From: Solen grandis
Taxonomy: Eukaryota; Mollusca; Bivalvia; Adapedonta; Solenidae
Assembly (NCBI GenBank): GCA_021229015.1
Contig: CM037783.1
Coordinates: 59,247,746-59,311,745 of the forward strand
Reading direction: 5' to 3'
DNA: 64,000 nt
A program made the translations under genes and the position numbers. The notes beneath the pieces were generated by a model, which saw only the letters and a program-made list of their open reading frames with translations, was not told where the DNA came from and ran no database searches. Of this stretch, positions 48,070-61,120 are shown piece by piece; position 1 is the first letter of the stretch; the number at the start of each line of letters is the position of its first letter.

Positions 48070-48289
48070 TTAAGGAATAATGTCTAAATTAAATATGACG
48101 TCATCATCGATTCGGAGAATTCCGACGGATAGACCAAATAACGCGACTGGTATCATGTTTGCCACTCAATGTAGCGATCGAGATTTTATCTGAGTTCAAA
48201 AGATAATTTCGTTTAACTTTAAATAACCTGCAAGGCCATGATAAAAACAGAGACTAAGTAGGAACTAGAACCGCAAGCGGTATCTTGGT

Positions 48290-50990
48290 TTTCGCTTTTA
48301 ACCTAATCAACTTGAACACTTTATTTCAACTCAGCCACAATTTTTAATATGAAACAGAACGCAAAGGTTTTTTGAAGACCTACTCTCATTTGCACAGTTG
48401 TTTTTTTTTGTTTTGTTTTTTTGGAATGTTAGAACATTCAAACTCCTCTAGCGTAAATATTTCCCCATACCCTATCATCACATCATATCACATTCTGTGG
48501 TGCTGTCAACAAGGAAAAAAATGCTGAAAACCGCATTTCAATTAGACTTTAACGTTTTGAGTTATAGGCAAAAGAGTGACTTTAAGCAAAGCGCCCTCTA
48601 GCGGCAAAATGAGAAAAAAAAATGATAAAAATTTTACAATTAGGTACCTAGAAATGCAGCAAATAGTTCAAACAAGTATATAAGTCGCACTAATCGAACA
48701 TTCTTTTTCTTATATATCACAATTTTAAGCATAAAAACTGAATAACAATTATTCCAAAAAAGGATCAAACTTTGGATTGCCGTAAAATGAAAAGATCAAG
48801 TCCGATCTTCAAAAACTAAACATTATACGAAAGAACTATTTAGAACTAAAACTTTTGTTCATATACTCTCAATGAAATATTTTTAGATTTGGAGCACTTT
48901 GGGGCCGAATAAAAACACAATTATCGTAATATGACCTTGACCTTTTCAATGTTTTTTAACTTTTTAATTGTGAGGCCCTTTTAAACATAACAATACATAA
49001 CTTGTGAAAATTTCATGAAGAATGAACAGAAAATAAAGTCAGGAGCGACAAAAAAACATGTTTTTGAAATTTTAATTTTTCCTAAAATTTAGTGAAGTTT
49101 GACCTTTTTCTAGAGGACAAACCATGCATTTCTTAAATTCGCCATACCATATATTTTGTGCGTATATGTCTTGCAAATCATTTGCAGCAAACAGAATTCT
49201 TCTATCTGATTTCTAACAAAAATGGATAGGTTTTTCGTAGACCTACTCTCATTTGCAGTTTTTTTACGAGATTCGAACTTTCAACCTTCCGTTACTAGCT
49301 CAAAAAGTTTCAGCCACTCATACCTAGAAACTATCATATTTTATTAGGCTATCAACAAGGAACATAATTCAATTAACCGCATTTGGATCAGGCTTCAACT
49401 TTTTGAGTTATAAGCAAAAGAATGATTTCAAGAAAAGCGCCCCCTAGCGGCAAAATGAGATAGAAAATTGATTAAAATTTTACTGTTTGGTACCTAGCAA
49501 AGCAGCAAATAGTTCAATCAAGTATACTAGTCGCACAAGTCAAACTTTATATTCTTGTGTATCAGAATTTGAAGCATAAAACCTGATTTACAATTATTCC
49601 AAAAAAGGATCAAACTTTGGACTGCCGTATAATGACCAAATCAAGTCCGATCTTCAAAAACTAAACATCACTGGAAAGAGCTCTTTAAGAACTAAAACTT
49701 TTGTTCATATACTCTCAATGAAATATTTTTAGTTTTGGAGCTATTTGTGGCCGAATAAAAACACAATAATCGTAATATGACCTTGACCTTTTCAAATTTC
49801 TTTTAATTTTTTTATTGTGAGGCTCTTTCAAACATAACAATACATATTGTGTGAAAATATCATGAAGAATGAACAGAAAATAAAGTCAGGAGCGACAAAA
49901 ACATGTTTTTGAAATTTTAATTTTTCCTAAAATTTAGTGAAGTTTGACCTTTTCTAGAGGACAAACCACGCATTTCCTAAATTCGCCACCCCATATATTT
50001 TGTGCGTATATGTCTTGCAAATCGTATGCAGCAAACAGAATTCTTCTATCTGATCTCTAACAAAAGTGAGAAGGTTTTTCGTAGACCNNNNNNNNNNNNN
50101 NNNNNNNNNNNNNNNNNNNNNNNNNNNNNNNNNNNNNNNNNNNNNNNNNNNNNNNNNNNNNNNNNNNNNNNNNNNNNNNNNNNNNNNTACTTCAAATTGC
50201 TAGATTTTCGTGTACAAGCCCTTATCCGAAAAACATGAATATCTGCCATTTTTGTTGAAGGAATCATCTGAAATTTTCAGAACTTTTTGCACACCGTAGG
50301 CTACGGCAATCCCGCAAATTTCAACTCCATACGTCAACTTGCCGATTTTATATGATTTTTTAAATAATTCTTGCTTAAATATGCATGACGTCATATTCAC
50401 ATGACCAAACAAATATTCCTTGCAGTATACATCACTTCACTTTTCAGTGTCTTAATCCTGAAGAAATCATAATTTTTGACTCAAAGTTCACGAAACTACA
50501 GCGTTTCAATTGCGTTAAAAGTACATGTTTCGCCTTTCTGTCATAACTCAACCAATTCAACCCTGATCTTCAAAATCTAAACATCACTGGAAAGACCGCT
50601 TCAAGAACTAAAACTTTTGTTCATATACTTTCAATTTCTTTTTTAACTTTTAATTGTGAGGCTCTTTCAAACCTAACAATACATAACTTGTGAAAATTTC
50701 ATGAAGAATGAACCAAAAATAAAGTCAGGAGCGACAAAAAAACATGTTTTTGAAATTTTAATTTTTCCTAAAATTTAGTGAAGTTTGACCGTTTCTAGAG
50801 CACAAACCATGCTTTTCTTAAATTTGCCACCCCATATAGTTTGTGCGTATATGTCTTGCAAATCATTTGCAGTAAACAGAATTCTTCTATTTGATGTCTG
50901 ACAAAAATGGATAGGTTTTCCGTAGACCTACCCTCATCTGCACATTTTTTTGCGAGGTTCGAACTTTCAACCTTCCGTTACTAGACAGAT
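48290..50990. repeat. Tandem array of about 845-bp units, interrupted by a gap
   Basis: An AGGTTTTT..GTAGACCTAC block (GAAGACC in the first unit) recurs at 48365, 49228, 50072 and 50913, intervals of 863, 844 and 841 bp. Units 1 and 2 are similar throughout (CCCTCTAGCGG or CCCCTAGCGG, AAAAAGGATCAAACTTTGGA, TATGACCTTGACCTTTTCAA, AAAGTCAGGAGCGACAAAA). Unit 3 has a different first half after the gap. Frames are full of stops. It looks like a satellite or tandem-duplicated repeat with collapsed or missing copies. Confidence 0.85.
50088..50187. other. Assembly gap of 100 N
   Basis: Exactly 100 N fall inside the tandem array, so this is probably a placeholder of unknown true size. Open frames spanning it are meaningless. 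Confidence 0.95.
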
Positions 50991-51126
50991 TACATTATGA
51001 TTTTATGAAACAAAGCTTTGTCAGTATCGCAAGCAATATTTTCAGGACAGACAGACAAATTGTATTTAGTTTCAACGAGTACAAGAGTACATAGTTGCAC
51101 AATTCATATAACATTGTTGCATATGA

Positions 51127-51127
<1 letters not shown>

Positions 51128-51160
<33 letters not shown>
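51128..51160 (+). repeat. (AC)n microsatellite
   Basis: AC run of about 16 units, followed by TCTCTC and GTGCGCGCGC. Two plus frames with His/Thr runs are artefacts. Confidence 0.95.
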
Positions 51161-51162
<2 letters not shown>

Positions 51163-51323
51163 TCTCTCTCGTGTGCGCGCGCAAACACAGATTACAATGT
51201 GCTTTATTTACTCTAAACATTTAATTTCAATTTGTTTGCAAAGAATCGGTAGCAAGTGCATCTATATCTTCAAACAAAAAACAAACAAAAAACCACCAAA
51301 TAACACGTTTAGGACAAACTTAG

Positions 51324-51660
51324 CTAAATTGTGCATTCAAATCCTATTCCTAATTCGAAAAGCTTCTTTAATATACTTACATAGTTAAAAAAATCATCTT
51401 TATTATTTGATTTCATCAATAACACAAATTTAAGAAAGCTAGGTCTTGAATAGGTATTTTTGTTTAAATATTTTTTTTTTCGTATTTTATTGTAAGTTTT
51501 GCAGACGCAAATAAAATGGAACTCATCTTCAATGTCCCTTTTCTCACACAGCTCATAATACCTCTCAGATCGATCAACCCTTTTATGACCATAACGCCCT
51601 GATTCTATTCTTAGTTGATGTGAGGACACGCGTAATTTTGTAAATAAACTTATTAATATT
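51324..51660 (-). pseudogene. LINE ORF2 C-terminal fragment
   Basis: An open frame reads SSHQLRIESGRYGHKRVDR, then a Cys-containing YYELCEKRDIEDEFHFIC and TYNKIRKKKYL. This pattern (R-x-E-x-G-R-Y, C-x-x-C-like, EDEFHFxCxC-Y) is the C-terminal domain of a LINE family like the one at 58-60 kb. No RT core precedes it, so this is a 5'-truncated copy. The frame is intact for about 100 codons, suggesting moderate age. Confidence 0.75.
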
Positions 51661-53049
51661 CTTGGTAAGAAGTCTAGTATAGCTTATAGAAGTATAGCTT
51701 ACATTTTCGTTAATGGTTCCAGATATCCTGTAGGTATGTCTCAAGTTCACCTAAATCACCCCTGATATTTTGTGAGTATGACTTAAATTCACGTAAATCA
51801 CTCCAGATATTATGTGAGTATAGCTCAAATTCATGTAAATCACTTCATATATTCTGTGAGTATGGCTCAAATCTTCAATAATATTTCAAGATGCTTAATG
51901 AGTATGACCGAACTTCTCATCCTTGATGATTCTAAATCCTTATAACTGACTTTGCGAATATGCTCCAAAATCCCCATAAATATGTTCAGATGCTTTGTTA
52001 GTCAAACATACTCTCGTATGGGCGCATACCTCTGAAGCAGGTTGTTTAAATATGCATATGACTTGACAACACTAGTAAAGACAACATATTTTGTTATTCT
52101 AATCTGGTGAATTAATCAAGAATCAAAATTAATCTAGGATATAAATCAGACACTTTTTTTGTGATTCCAAACCAGCAGTAATAGTGAGGGAAAATATAAC
52201 CACCATGTAAAACCTGTCTGTTAGAAGTTGCAAACATACTGAACATAGGACATAAAGAAAGAAGACCGAGACACAAATTTAAGTCAAAACGATGTCTATG
52301 TTCGTGGAAAATTGTATTTTCTTCGGACAACAAAACATTGAGACGATGAGATTAAAGAAAAAAGCTTCGCCAGAATAATCAATCAAAAAAGAATATATCG
52401 GAGTTGGCGTTATGAATAATCTATGAAATGAGGAAAATGTTACCGAATCAGGGTTCAGTATTGCAAATGCCACATATTTCATCACAACTTTGGTATTTTA
52501 ATCATTAAACGCTGGAAATGCTAAAGGATCTAAGGGGACCGATTCCATTTCCATTCTGAGCGTTCGAATGAAAGGACAATTTATTTATTACACATACAGC
52601 CATTTAAACTTATTTGGTTTACGCCAATTTGTAAACAAGTTCATCCCCTCGACGGCTCCTATGTTGAACTAATAATATGCGCCCGGGAATGCCATACCAC
52701 ACAGATCATGTATTCGAATCCGAAGCCATGGGCGCTACTACTGTAGCTGGAAATATCCAAAAGTCCCGGAAATTAATGTCATTGAAAGTATTTTGTCCGT
52801 GATGGTATCTCAAATTGTTTATGTTGCTAAAACATAAGCATTAGAATTAAATTGTAAGCGTTAAAATCTTGCAAGTCAAGTATCCTTGAAACCATTGAAA
52901 CGTGGGCCAATGCAATCATACGAACCATTATAATCCAACATTTAGAAAAAAAAGAACTTTTACTGATACATCATTCCAAATCTCAAATCTGGAAATGCAA
53001 CCTGTCTTACATCACATTAATTTTCTTGAATGGCTTCCGACCAAGTCAT
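51661..53049. other. No gene recognised
   Basis: A loose periodicity of AAATCACTnCAGATAT-like words, with GTGAGTATG, occurs at 51720-51870, probably a degenerate minisatellite. The 52.11-52.49 kb minus frames are unrecognised. ATGTATTCGAATCCGA near 52.71 kb is a possible B-box remnant. Confidence 0.45.
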
Positions 53050-53930
53050 TTTATTATTACACCACATTTATATAGCACTTTTTCATATATGTTATACATT
53101 CAAAAGTGCTTTACAATCTTTTTAAACACAAAAAAGAAAATAGGAGATGTAAAATTCATGCAATGAAACCATCCACTGAAACTAAATACGCCTGAAATAA
53201 GGTAAGAATATCATGCGTAGAGTGTTTTAAAAGATAAGTAACAACAGCGTCATAATATCAAATAGTATTAAAGTAAAGTAAAGGTTCCCTGATAAAATTT
53301 AAGAAGCAAACTGGGAAAATATCATTAAATAATAAACGTGTAAAAAACAACAACATTAAAATGTTTAAATCCACAGTTATTAAAAGTACAGTAATCGAGT
53401 AATTTCCATTTTAATGACCGCTATAGAATCGAACAAAGAAGTATGTTTTTAAGAGTTTCTTAAATGAGACGAAACTGCTGGACTGGCGTATTAATACTGG
53501 CAACGAGTTCCAGAGTTTTGGAGCACTAAGAGTAAAGCATCTGTCCACATAGTTCGCTGTTTTGGTTCTAGGTTGGACTAGTGTCACTGAAACGTCTTGG
53601 GATCTAAGTACACGGCTGGGTCTGTAAATTTCCAACATTAATTGAATATACTCCGGTGATTGTCCATGTAGTGCCTTGAACGTAAGAGTTAATATCTTAA
53701 ACTGTATTCTGGCTTCTACAGGCAACCAATGCAGTTCTTTAAGGATGGGGTTATATGACTGAAACGTGGGTTTTTTGTAATAATCCTAGCCGCTGTGTTT
53801 TGGACAGTCTGTAGCATTTGGAGAGTGTTTTTTTTTTGGTAATGCATTTAACAGAGAATTACAGTAGTCCAATCGAGATGTAACAAGACTGTTAACAAGC
53901 GATTTTGTTGCGATTTTATTTTTTTCCAGG
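53050..53930 (-). pseudogene. LINE remnant of L2/CR1 type: ORF2 C-terminus plus 3' end
   Basis: From high to low coordinates the minus strand reads SLVTSRLDYCNSLLNALP (about 53.9 kb), a damaged stretch with a run of T/A, then LHWLPVEARIQFKILTLTF, YRPSRVLRSQD, LSAPKLWNSLPVLIR and a stop at 53411. These are the hallmark C-terminal segments of L2/CR1-superfamily ORF2. The stretch 53050-53120 read on the minus strand has GTAAAGCACTTTTGAA and GTGCTATATAAATG, close to the usual 3' terminus of such elements. The copy therefore reaches its natural 3' end but lacks the RT core. Confidence 0.8.
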
Positions 53931-54639
53931 CTTGAACTCTACCAGGCTCTACTTGAACGATGGAACAACTTAAACGTTGCTTTTATGAAGGAGCCATCGA
54001 TTCCTGGAAAACTTATTTTTGTCAAAGAACAAACAAGGCAATTACACCGCATCGACCTTCATGCAGTTTAAGTCTAAACTGCCTAACGATTAAACTGAAC
54101 TTCTCTGGTTTTCAAGCAAAATGAGACATCATGATTGACATAGAACCAAGTCTATTAAACGTACCCAAATTGTTTAAATTGAATTTCAGACCAATCAAAT
54201 GCTATCAAGAATATGCCCTGACATGGATCTAAACCATATGAAGTAAATACAGAACAGAAAGAAATAAGTCTTTTCGAAAGCGGTCGTTAAATATAAGAAC
54301 AGCTTTTAACCTTTTTTCAAATACTTGCTCTTATTTCGTTTCGCCTTCACTTTTAAACAATCAGTGGAAGAAATACCATCCATCGTAGACAAAATACACA
54401 TTTTGCATGGAAGGAACATTAGTAACGGTTCAAAATCCCCAGAAATGTCACGGGATTAATATTACTTAATCTAACGCTCTCAATAACTTCTACGTATACA
54501 CAACGCGACTGCTTTGCGTTCTTAGGGTATATTCATTTTTTTTCCTTTTTTCAGCATACGAATGTTTCATGACACACGTTGTCTGACTTTTCCATTTAGT
54601 TAATATGACTCGGTCATTTCTTTAGTTCATCTTTATCGG

Positions 54640-54780
54640 TTTCGACCGCTTGGTATTTTGGACTACTGCAATGCTCTTCTGTTTGGTACGCCTAAGAAAA
54701 CTCTGAATAAGCTGCATTCTATTCAGAACACAACTGTCCTTCTTATTAACAGGACCTTCCGTTACAGGCCTCCTTGCTGA
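54640..54780 (+). pseudogene. LINE ORF2 fragment (L2/CR1-like)
   Basis: The plus strand reads LDYCNALLFGTPKKTLNKL, then HSIQNTTVLLINRTFRY, ending in a stop at 54778-54780. This matches the conserved LDYCNALLxGLP...KLQxIQN segment near the C-terminus of L2/CR1-type ORF2. The next segment, expected to read LHWLPI, is only faintly visible. It is on the opposite strand to its neighbour at 53 kb, so it is an independent insertion. Confidence 0.65.
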
Positions 54781-57332
54781 AAGACAATTATTGGCCATTT
54801 ATGCATTATATGGTATAAAATAATCAGTTACGATACACAACCTTACATGGTTAATCAACAGAGTATATCATAAACATTCTATAGAAGTTTTGGACCAGTT
54901 GGAGACCTACGGTCTTAAAGAAATATTTTAATACTTATGTAGTCAAGAAATCATACTGTAATGCATGTTGACCGATACTCCAAGGTCATGTAATGTCCTT
55001 CCAGCAGGATTAAGATACTCTACCATGTTGTCTTACATGAAAAGTCATTGAAAATTCATTTCTTTTTACAATTGTCCAATGAAATACTTCAGTCAAAATT
55101 TGGAGAAAAAAAAATGTCGCATGAAATGAACCGCGAGATAGATCCCTACGTGACCTAAGTACATAACTGGCAGAGTTTTTTTGCGGTGCCGACTAATACG
55201 TCATGTTTGTTGTAAACCGTGCAAATTATTATGAAAGGGTGGCATTTGCAAAACAGGAACAGCAACAAAACCCCGACGACTATCAAGATTTACAGGATTT
55301 TGAGCTAGGCTTGATGGATTTGGGTTTGTGTTGGGGATTATTTTAATGGGGGCAAAAGCTGACAGACTAGAAAATTCATAAAAATTCTAATAGCTGGAAA
55401 TCCATTTAGTATTTTAGATATTCCAACCTACACTGATACAAGTTAATGGCGGTTAAACACCATGTCAAACTGTCATATTACGAAGTCAAAGGCAAAGCTA
55501 TATGACATACGTGACAAAGTATAGATATGTTATCGCTTATACATGTATCTTAAATTTTATTAATTTATTCTAGCTCTTCGCTTTACGTCGCTTGCGATAA
55601 ATTTCATAACATTTAAACTTTAAACAATAACTTAAACATACTGGTGTATGGGAAGAAACTATCATTCAATAAAGATGAACTACCGATTATGGCAGTTCAG
55701 TAAAAGTGTTTTATACATTGTAAGCCTTTCTATTACTATCTAGGCTTTGCTATCTTATTACAAATTGGAGTATAATGAATGTATATTTTAACAGCTGTAT
55801 GTTTATGCACACACTTTTGTTAATGTTTATGATACGATAAAAAGGCCCCCCCAAAATGTGGTATAATACTAGGCTTTGCTTTATAGTTTGTATGCTAATT
55901 TTCAATAATATCAATACATATTGGAGCATAAGGTATGTTTACATTGTTAGCTATGTGCATATTCATATTCATATGTATATTATAATAAAAGTGTTAAATA
56001 AATGTGGTATAATAATATAAAAAATACTTTATCCTAGGATAGACAATAGTTATATGAAGTCTGATTCAACATCACACACGACACTGTTCAAAGAGCAGAC
56101 AATGGCAGCAAGGAAAGAACTGAACAAATAAAGGATTTTGTCAAACGACACGGCTGCTGATGCAAATATATCAGCATATATATTAAGTTGATATATTTCA
56201 CATAAAAAATTTTGTCCTCACGATGAAATTTGAGTGCTCTTTTCCACGGAATATTCAGGAATACGGTATTACAGAATAGTTACGGAAGTCTCAATGTAGT
56301 TTTTATTTATTTATGTCTGCTTTACATTTAAACAAAACTGTCATATAAAGTGACATCCTCTAGTCGCACAATCCTGAGTCTATCTCTATATCATTGTTTA
56401 ATGTACTTAGCATCACATTAGAGTATAACATTTCCTTCAGTGTTAGTAACCCATATATTCCGAGAGTTATTATTGAAAATACCCTAAAGAGAAGAATCCT
56501 TAGATGTTGCAAACCTTATTACTTTAGTGGAAGTTTTCTACAGTGTCACATTCAGTCGTTAATGCATAAAAAACGTTATCATTTATATGTAGTGTGCGGT
56601 GTTTTTATTCCCCTCCCGCCTTATTTTGACACTAAATAACCAGATTACAATGATACCACAGAAAACGTATTCTTGAAAACCCTATGGTGATTCATATAGT
56701 CGGGATCCGACCCCAGGGGAAATCATAGAAGAGTAATGACCTTTCTACGTGTTTACACTCTAATCTCCGGCAACTGTTGTGGCATTAGAAAAGACTCAAT
56801 AGACCATTGATGCCTTTAAGGAAAGCTGTTATACATTATTTCAAATAGATAATATGTTATATTTATATATTGGAAAAAAATACACACCAAACAAACGTGT
56901 TTTATAGCATTTATGAAAATTAGGAAATGTAAATATAATTTTAAATTTATACATGTATACAATGTACCATTAGACATACATATACTACATAATATATAAT
57001 TATTATACTCTTTTACGTAACCCAATATTGTTCAAGTCTTAATTAAGAGTCATTATCTGGGTATGTTCCAAATAAGCCGTGGCTATATCACCATTAGCAA
57101 CCTATACTCAGTTGCAAAAGGGAAAAAATAGAAACTTTCCTATATTTAGTTGCATTATTTATTTCCGAACTATGTATGACTAATATTTTTTATGATTTGA
57201 ATCTGTTTTATTTCAAAAGTGTTGATATTTATGAAGACTAGTTGCACTATTTCTTTCGCAACGGAGTACTTTTTTCACGACAAACCACGAATGGATCTGG
57301 TAGAAAAAGTTTACGTGTTAAAAGAATGGTCT
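54781..57332. other. No gene recognised
   Basis: Follows the LINE fragment at 54.6 kb and may contain its unrecognisable tail. GCTTTGCTnT..TATTACAAATTGGAG-like words repeat near 55.73-55.93 kb, suggesting an old duplication. Frames at 56394 plus and 56816 minus are AT-rich. Confidence 0.5.
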
Positions 57333-57341
57333 ATGTACAGC

Positions 57342-57621
57342 GGAGCAGGAGGTCGTGGGTTCGACCCCCGGCCACGACATACCAAAATCGTAAAATATGG
57401 TACTGTTATAGCTCCCTTGCTTGGCGCTCAGCATACAAGGGTAGTTGCAGGACTGGTTGGCCCGGTGTCAGGATAATGTGACTGAGTGTGGTATCATGCC
57501 ACCCATATGTCTACGGCGTTATACTACACTGTGGCAGTCTCAAGTAGACATTGTCTCCAAATGACTGAAATACTGTCGGTGGGCGTTAAACCCAACAAAC
57601 AAACAAACAAACAAACAAACA
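57342..57621 (+). mobile_element. SINE family 2 (tRNA-derived), 5'-truncated
   Basis: A B-box region GTGGGTTCGACCCCCGG starts the copy. It is followed by a body with GGCCCGGTGTCAGGATAATG and GTGTGGTATCATGCCA, then TGACTGAAATACTGTCGG and a (CAAA)n tail. ATGTACAGC at 57333-57341 and 57622-57630 is a 9-bp target-site duplication. The A box is lost. Open frames here are by-products of the SINE. Confidence 0.85.
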
Positions 57622-58179
57622 ATGTACAGCATGTCAGCTGATCAAGATATAACCTATAATGTACTCCATTATTCTATGTAAATCACGACGAATCCTTTAT
57701 TTATTTAGACAATACCTTCTGCTGATAATTAATATGGAATTGCCAGAAAATAGTCGTATCAATACAATTCAAGTTTACTAATACATTTACAAATGTACTC
57801 CACGCTGTACATAAGAATTCCGTAATGTTTTGAGATCCTTTTACGGATTGCAAGATGAAAATATAAATCAATATAAGCAAACTTGAACGGTGATTTATCC
57901 TATTTTTGGATTTCAGGGGAAAACGAAAGATGATTGTGTTGATGTTTTAGTGATACGGAATCGTGCCATTTAGTTTCTGTTTGCGCTGCTTATGTTCTGA
58001 AATATCCCACTACATTATATACACGTAATAACATAATCTTTATTTGGCATTAAATAGCACAATAAGCATTTATAGCCAACAACATCGTATAACAATTGCA
58101 AAGTGTAAGACAATGTGGAAATGACACATGTATTTCTATATGTTTATACATTCTCATTTTAGGTCCGTTTACAAAGAGG

Positions 58180-60340
58180 ATTCTGTTTAAAATATTTTGA
58201 AATGTACGTTATAATAATAGAATGTATGCATTTTGAATACGATTTCTTTCCATAAAGCAAAATACAAATATTGGGATAGATTATTAATAGATTTATGACT
58301 TTTTGTTTCCATTAGAATTTAGAATTTTTTAAGTGTTGGCAGATGACAAAAATATGGTTTTAAAATGTTTTCCTAAGGTCATAATATTTAGGACATATTA
58401 ATAAAAAATGATATTCTTTTTCGATTTTATTCATGTTACAGTGTATACATGTCCTATTTTCTCTTGGTACTCCTTCATGTCGACCTTTTTCGATAGATAG
58501 ATCATGAGATCAGAGTCTAAATTTTGACAAAACATTCCTATACTTAATAATATTAATTGATTTAAGATACTTTTCCATCTCGAAATTATGCTTGTATATT
58601 CTATAAGAAGTAAGTCTTGGGGAGTTATTAATATTCTCGTACCAAGTTTGCTCATATATCAATAATTCTAGTTTTTATAACATTCAAATCAATGTTTTTA
58701 ATGTCTTCATTAATCCATAAATTACCTAGTCCAATTTCTGAGAGAAATACTTTTATATGATAGGCCTAGTTTTTACCGTTGTATGAAATGTTTCTATCAG
58801 CATCAGCCTTCAGACAATTATAAGAAGTAATTGAGTTATCTCCCGTGGAATTAAGAATTTTTATCCAATACTTAAACATAATAAGTTGCCTTTGTATTTT
58901 TATTGGGAACCGTCCGAGTTCTCCGTAAAGGCAATCTACATTTGTTGATTTTTTAACATTAAGAACTTTTCTTAAAAATTTACAATGAACTGTTTCTATG
59001 TTGTTTTTTTATAGATATATACCCGTTACTTCGGCGCCATGATTTAGAATTGGGCTTACGAGTCATTTTTCATTTATAGACAGATCTAATTGGTTAAATA
59101 CAATGAATAAGTTATGTAGAGCAAACAAAGAGTGGTGGGCTAATTTTTGGGGGGATCTTAAGAAGTGGCCATTTTTGAATAATGTATTCCAAGATATTTA
59201 AAGCATGTTACAATCTCTAAAATCGTATCGTTTATGTAAAAATCGTGTGCAGTGGAACGTCCTAGTTCAAATATCATAACTTTGGTTTTATTGGTATTTA
59301 TTTTTAAGTTCCATGTATTGCAGTGATCACAAAGGTCGTTTAGTAATGACTGTAAGGCTTCAGGAGTGCAAAGAGCACCGCGTCATCTGCAAAAAGTAAA
59401 ATATATAATTTAATATCATCAAGTGTGAAAAGACCATCTATTTCAGAGTTGATATTTTCCAAGATGTCATTCACAAAATATAAAAATAGAAGAGCAGAGC
59501 TAGGATCGCATTGCTTCGCTCCGGTATTTGAACTAAAAAAATGAAGAAATATCGTTATTAAATCTAATTGCAGATTTTACATTGCTATACATATTTTGAA
59601 GAGCCCTCACGAATCTTGTACTGACTTGTTCTTTTATAAGTTTTTGGAATATGAAAGTTCTTTCAAGTTTATCGAAACACTTCTCGAAGTCAATTAAAGC
59701 GCAATACATTTTTACGAGTATATAGAGTTTTAGCAATAATAGAATTTAGAATGAAAATACTACAATCTACAGTTGACTTTCCTTTCTGAAAGCCGAACTG
59801 CTTATCAATGATTTTTTCATTTTTAATTGACCATTTTGTAAGTCGATTGAGTAAGACTTTTAAGTATACTTTTGCAATAATATTAATCAAAGTTATCCCT
59901 CTGTAGTTTTTCGCATTGTCAATGTCCCCACCTTTGAATATAGGGATAATAATTCCTAATCCCCATGATTTCGGGTATTCAACATTTCGAAAACTCCTGT
60001 TAAACAATGCAAATAATAGTGGGGAAATGTGGTCAAAGGTATGTTTATATAACTCTGCTGGTAAATTATCTATACCTGTACTTCTGTTATTATTTTGTAT
60101 TAAAACTGCATGTTTTATTTCATTTATTGTGATTTCACAATCTAAGTCTTCATCTAAAAACATATTATGAAGGTTATCCTCTACTGGTATGTCATTTGTA
60201 TTGTAAAGGAATTTAAAATAGTCATATACGTCATTTATGCTCAAGTTCTCAGATATTTTGTTCTTTTTACTATACTGTTGTTTTATTTTATCAACACAAA
60301 GGAACAAAAAAGCACTTATCTGTGTTTCACGCATGCTTCC
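58180..60340 (-). pseudogene. Broken LINE (non-LTR retrotransposon) ORF2, reverse transcriptase to C-terminus
   Basis: The longest open part (60334-59690, 214 codons) carries the start of a LINE reverse transcriptase: STGIDNLPAELYKH, then SWGLGIIIPIFKGGD, NYRGITLINIIAKV and FGFQKGKSTVDC. The frame then shifts into 59736-59533 (ALIDFEKCFDKLERT). Below 59533 a further shifted frame has QCDPSSALLF where an active enzyme has QGDP, then the catalytic FADDAVLFA at 59393-59367 and FKYLGI. Later pieces read CLYGELGRFPIKIQRQ (about 58.9 kb) and, near 58.4 kb, a C-terminal Cys/His-type segment (CIHCNMNKIEKEYHFL). Several frameshifts and stops make it inactive. No endonuclease domain is visible upstream, so it is 5'-truncated. 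The clade (CR1/Jockey-like or another) is unresolved. Confidence 0.85.
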
Positions 60341-60929
60341 AAATACAAAAGAAAATGTTGGAGTTTATATGAGTTATTTGATACGAATTAGAAAAAAAAA
60401 GATATCTCCATATTTACATCTAAGCTTGGTTTTCTTTTGTAATTTTCCATTTCAGCATCAGCCAATGAAAAGAGATTTCGTTCAATGTCAGTGCATGATA
60501 AAAACGTAATACGCTTTTTTTTTCTTTTTCAGTTTGCCTAATTTAGACAGTGATCTCACAATGTATGGTGTCTGGCATTACTCACCGAACACAATAATAT
60601 AAGTATATGTAGCGTTTGTCATACATACGCGCATTGTCTATATATACATATAAAGAGCTATTTAAAGTAACACATAATTTGTGGTGTTTTATATTTATAA
60701 ACTTCTAAAGACAAAGCTACCATTTCGAGTGTACTGTCATTGTAACCCAAGTCTTCATCTCGATCGAGACGTTGTAGTTTTTCACTGAACATTATTTTTT
60801 TTGTCAAAATTTTACCATGCCAACCATGTTAAATAATATTGCAAAATAATTCATTTATCTAAAAGATATATATTTCTGGAGGTTCAAATTTAATGATTAT
60901 GGACTGAAGATATATAATTTTGTGATTAA

Positions 60930-61120
60930 GGTAATTAATTCATCATTAAATCGTAATCATGATCCTTCAAATGCTAAAAAAGACTTTAATTCAGATGTAA
61001 GCGTCCATTGACTCGGGAGTTCGAAATCCATAAAGGCTTGCATTTACTATAACTTTCCCACGACCATATGATGGACCATCATCGCAATTACTGATGGAAG
61101 GTGTGCCTTAATGAAAGTCT
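60930..61120. repeat. Short copy of the 14.6-15.6 kb dispersed repeat
   Basis: It contains TAATCATGATCCTTCAAATG, AAAAAGACTTTAATTC, CCATAAAGGCTTG and CCCACGACCATATGATGG in the same order as the longer copy. Its function is unknown. Confidence 0.45.

Noticed and set aside
50002..50267. Frames running through the N gap
   Set aside because: More than 30 codons are unknown, and the flanks belong to the tandem array.
51018..51388. Frames with His/Thr runs
   Set aside because: They are translations of the (AC)n microsatellite.
57219..57481. Two overlapping frames with Arg/Gly-rich peptides
   Set aside because: They read through the family 2 SINE in two frames.
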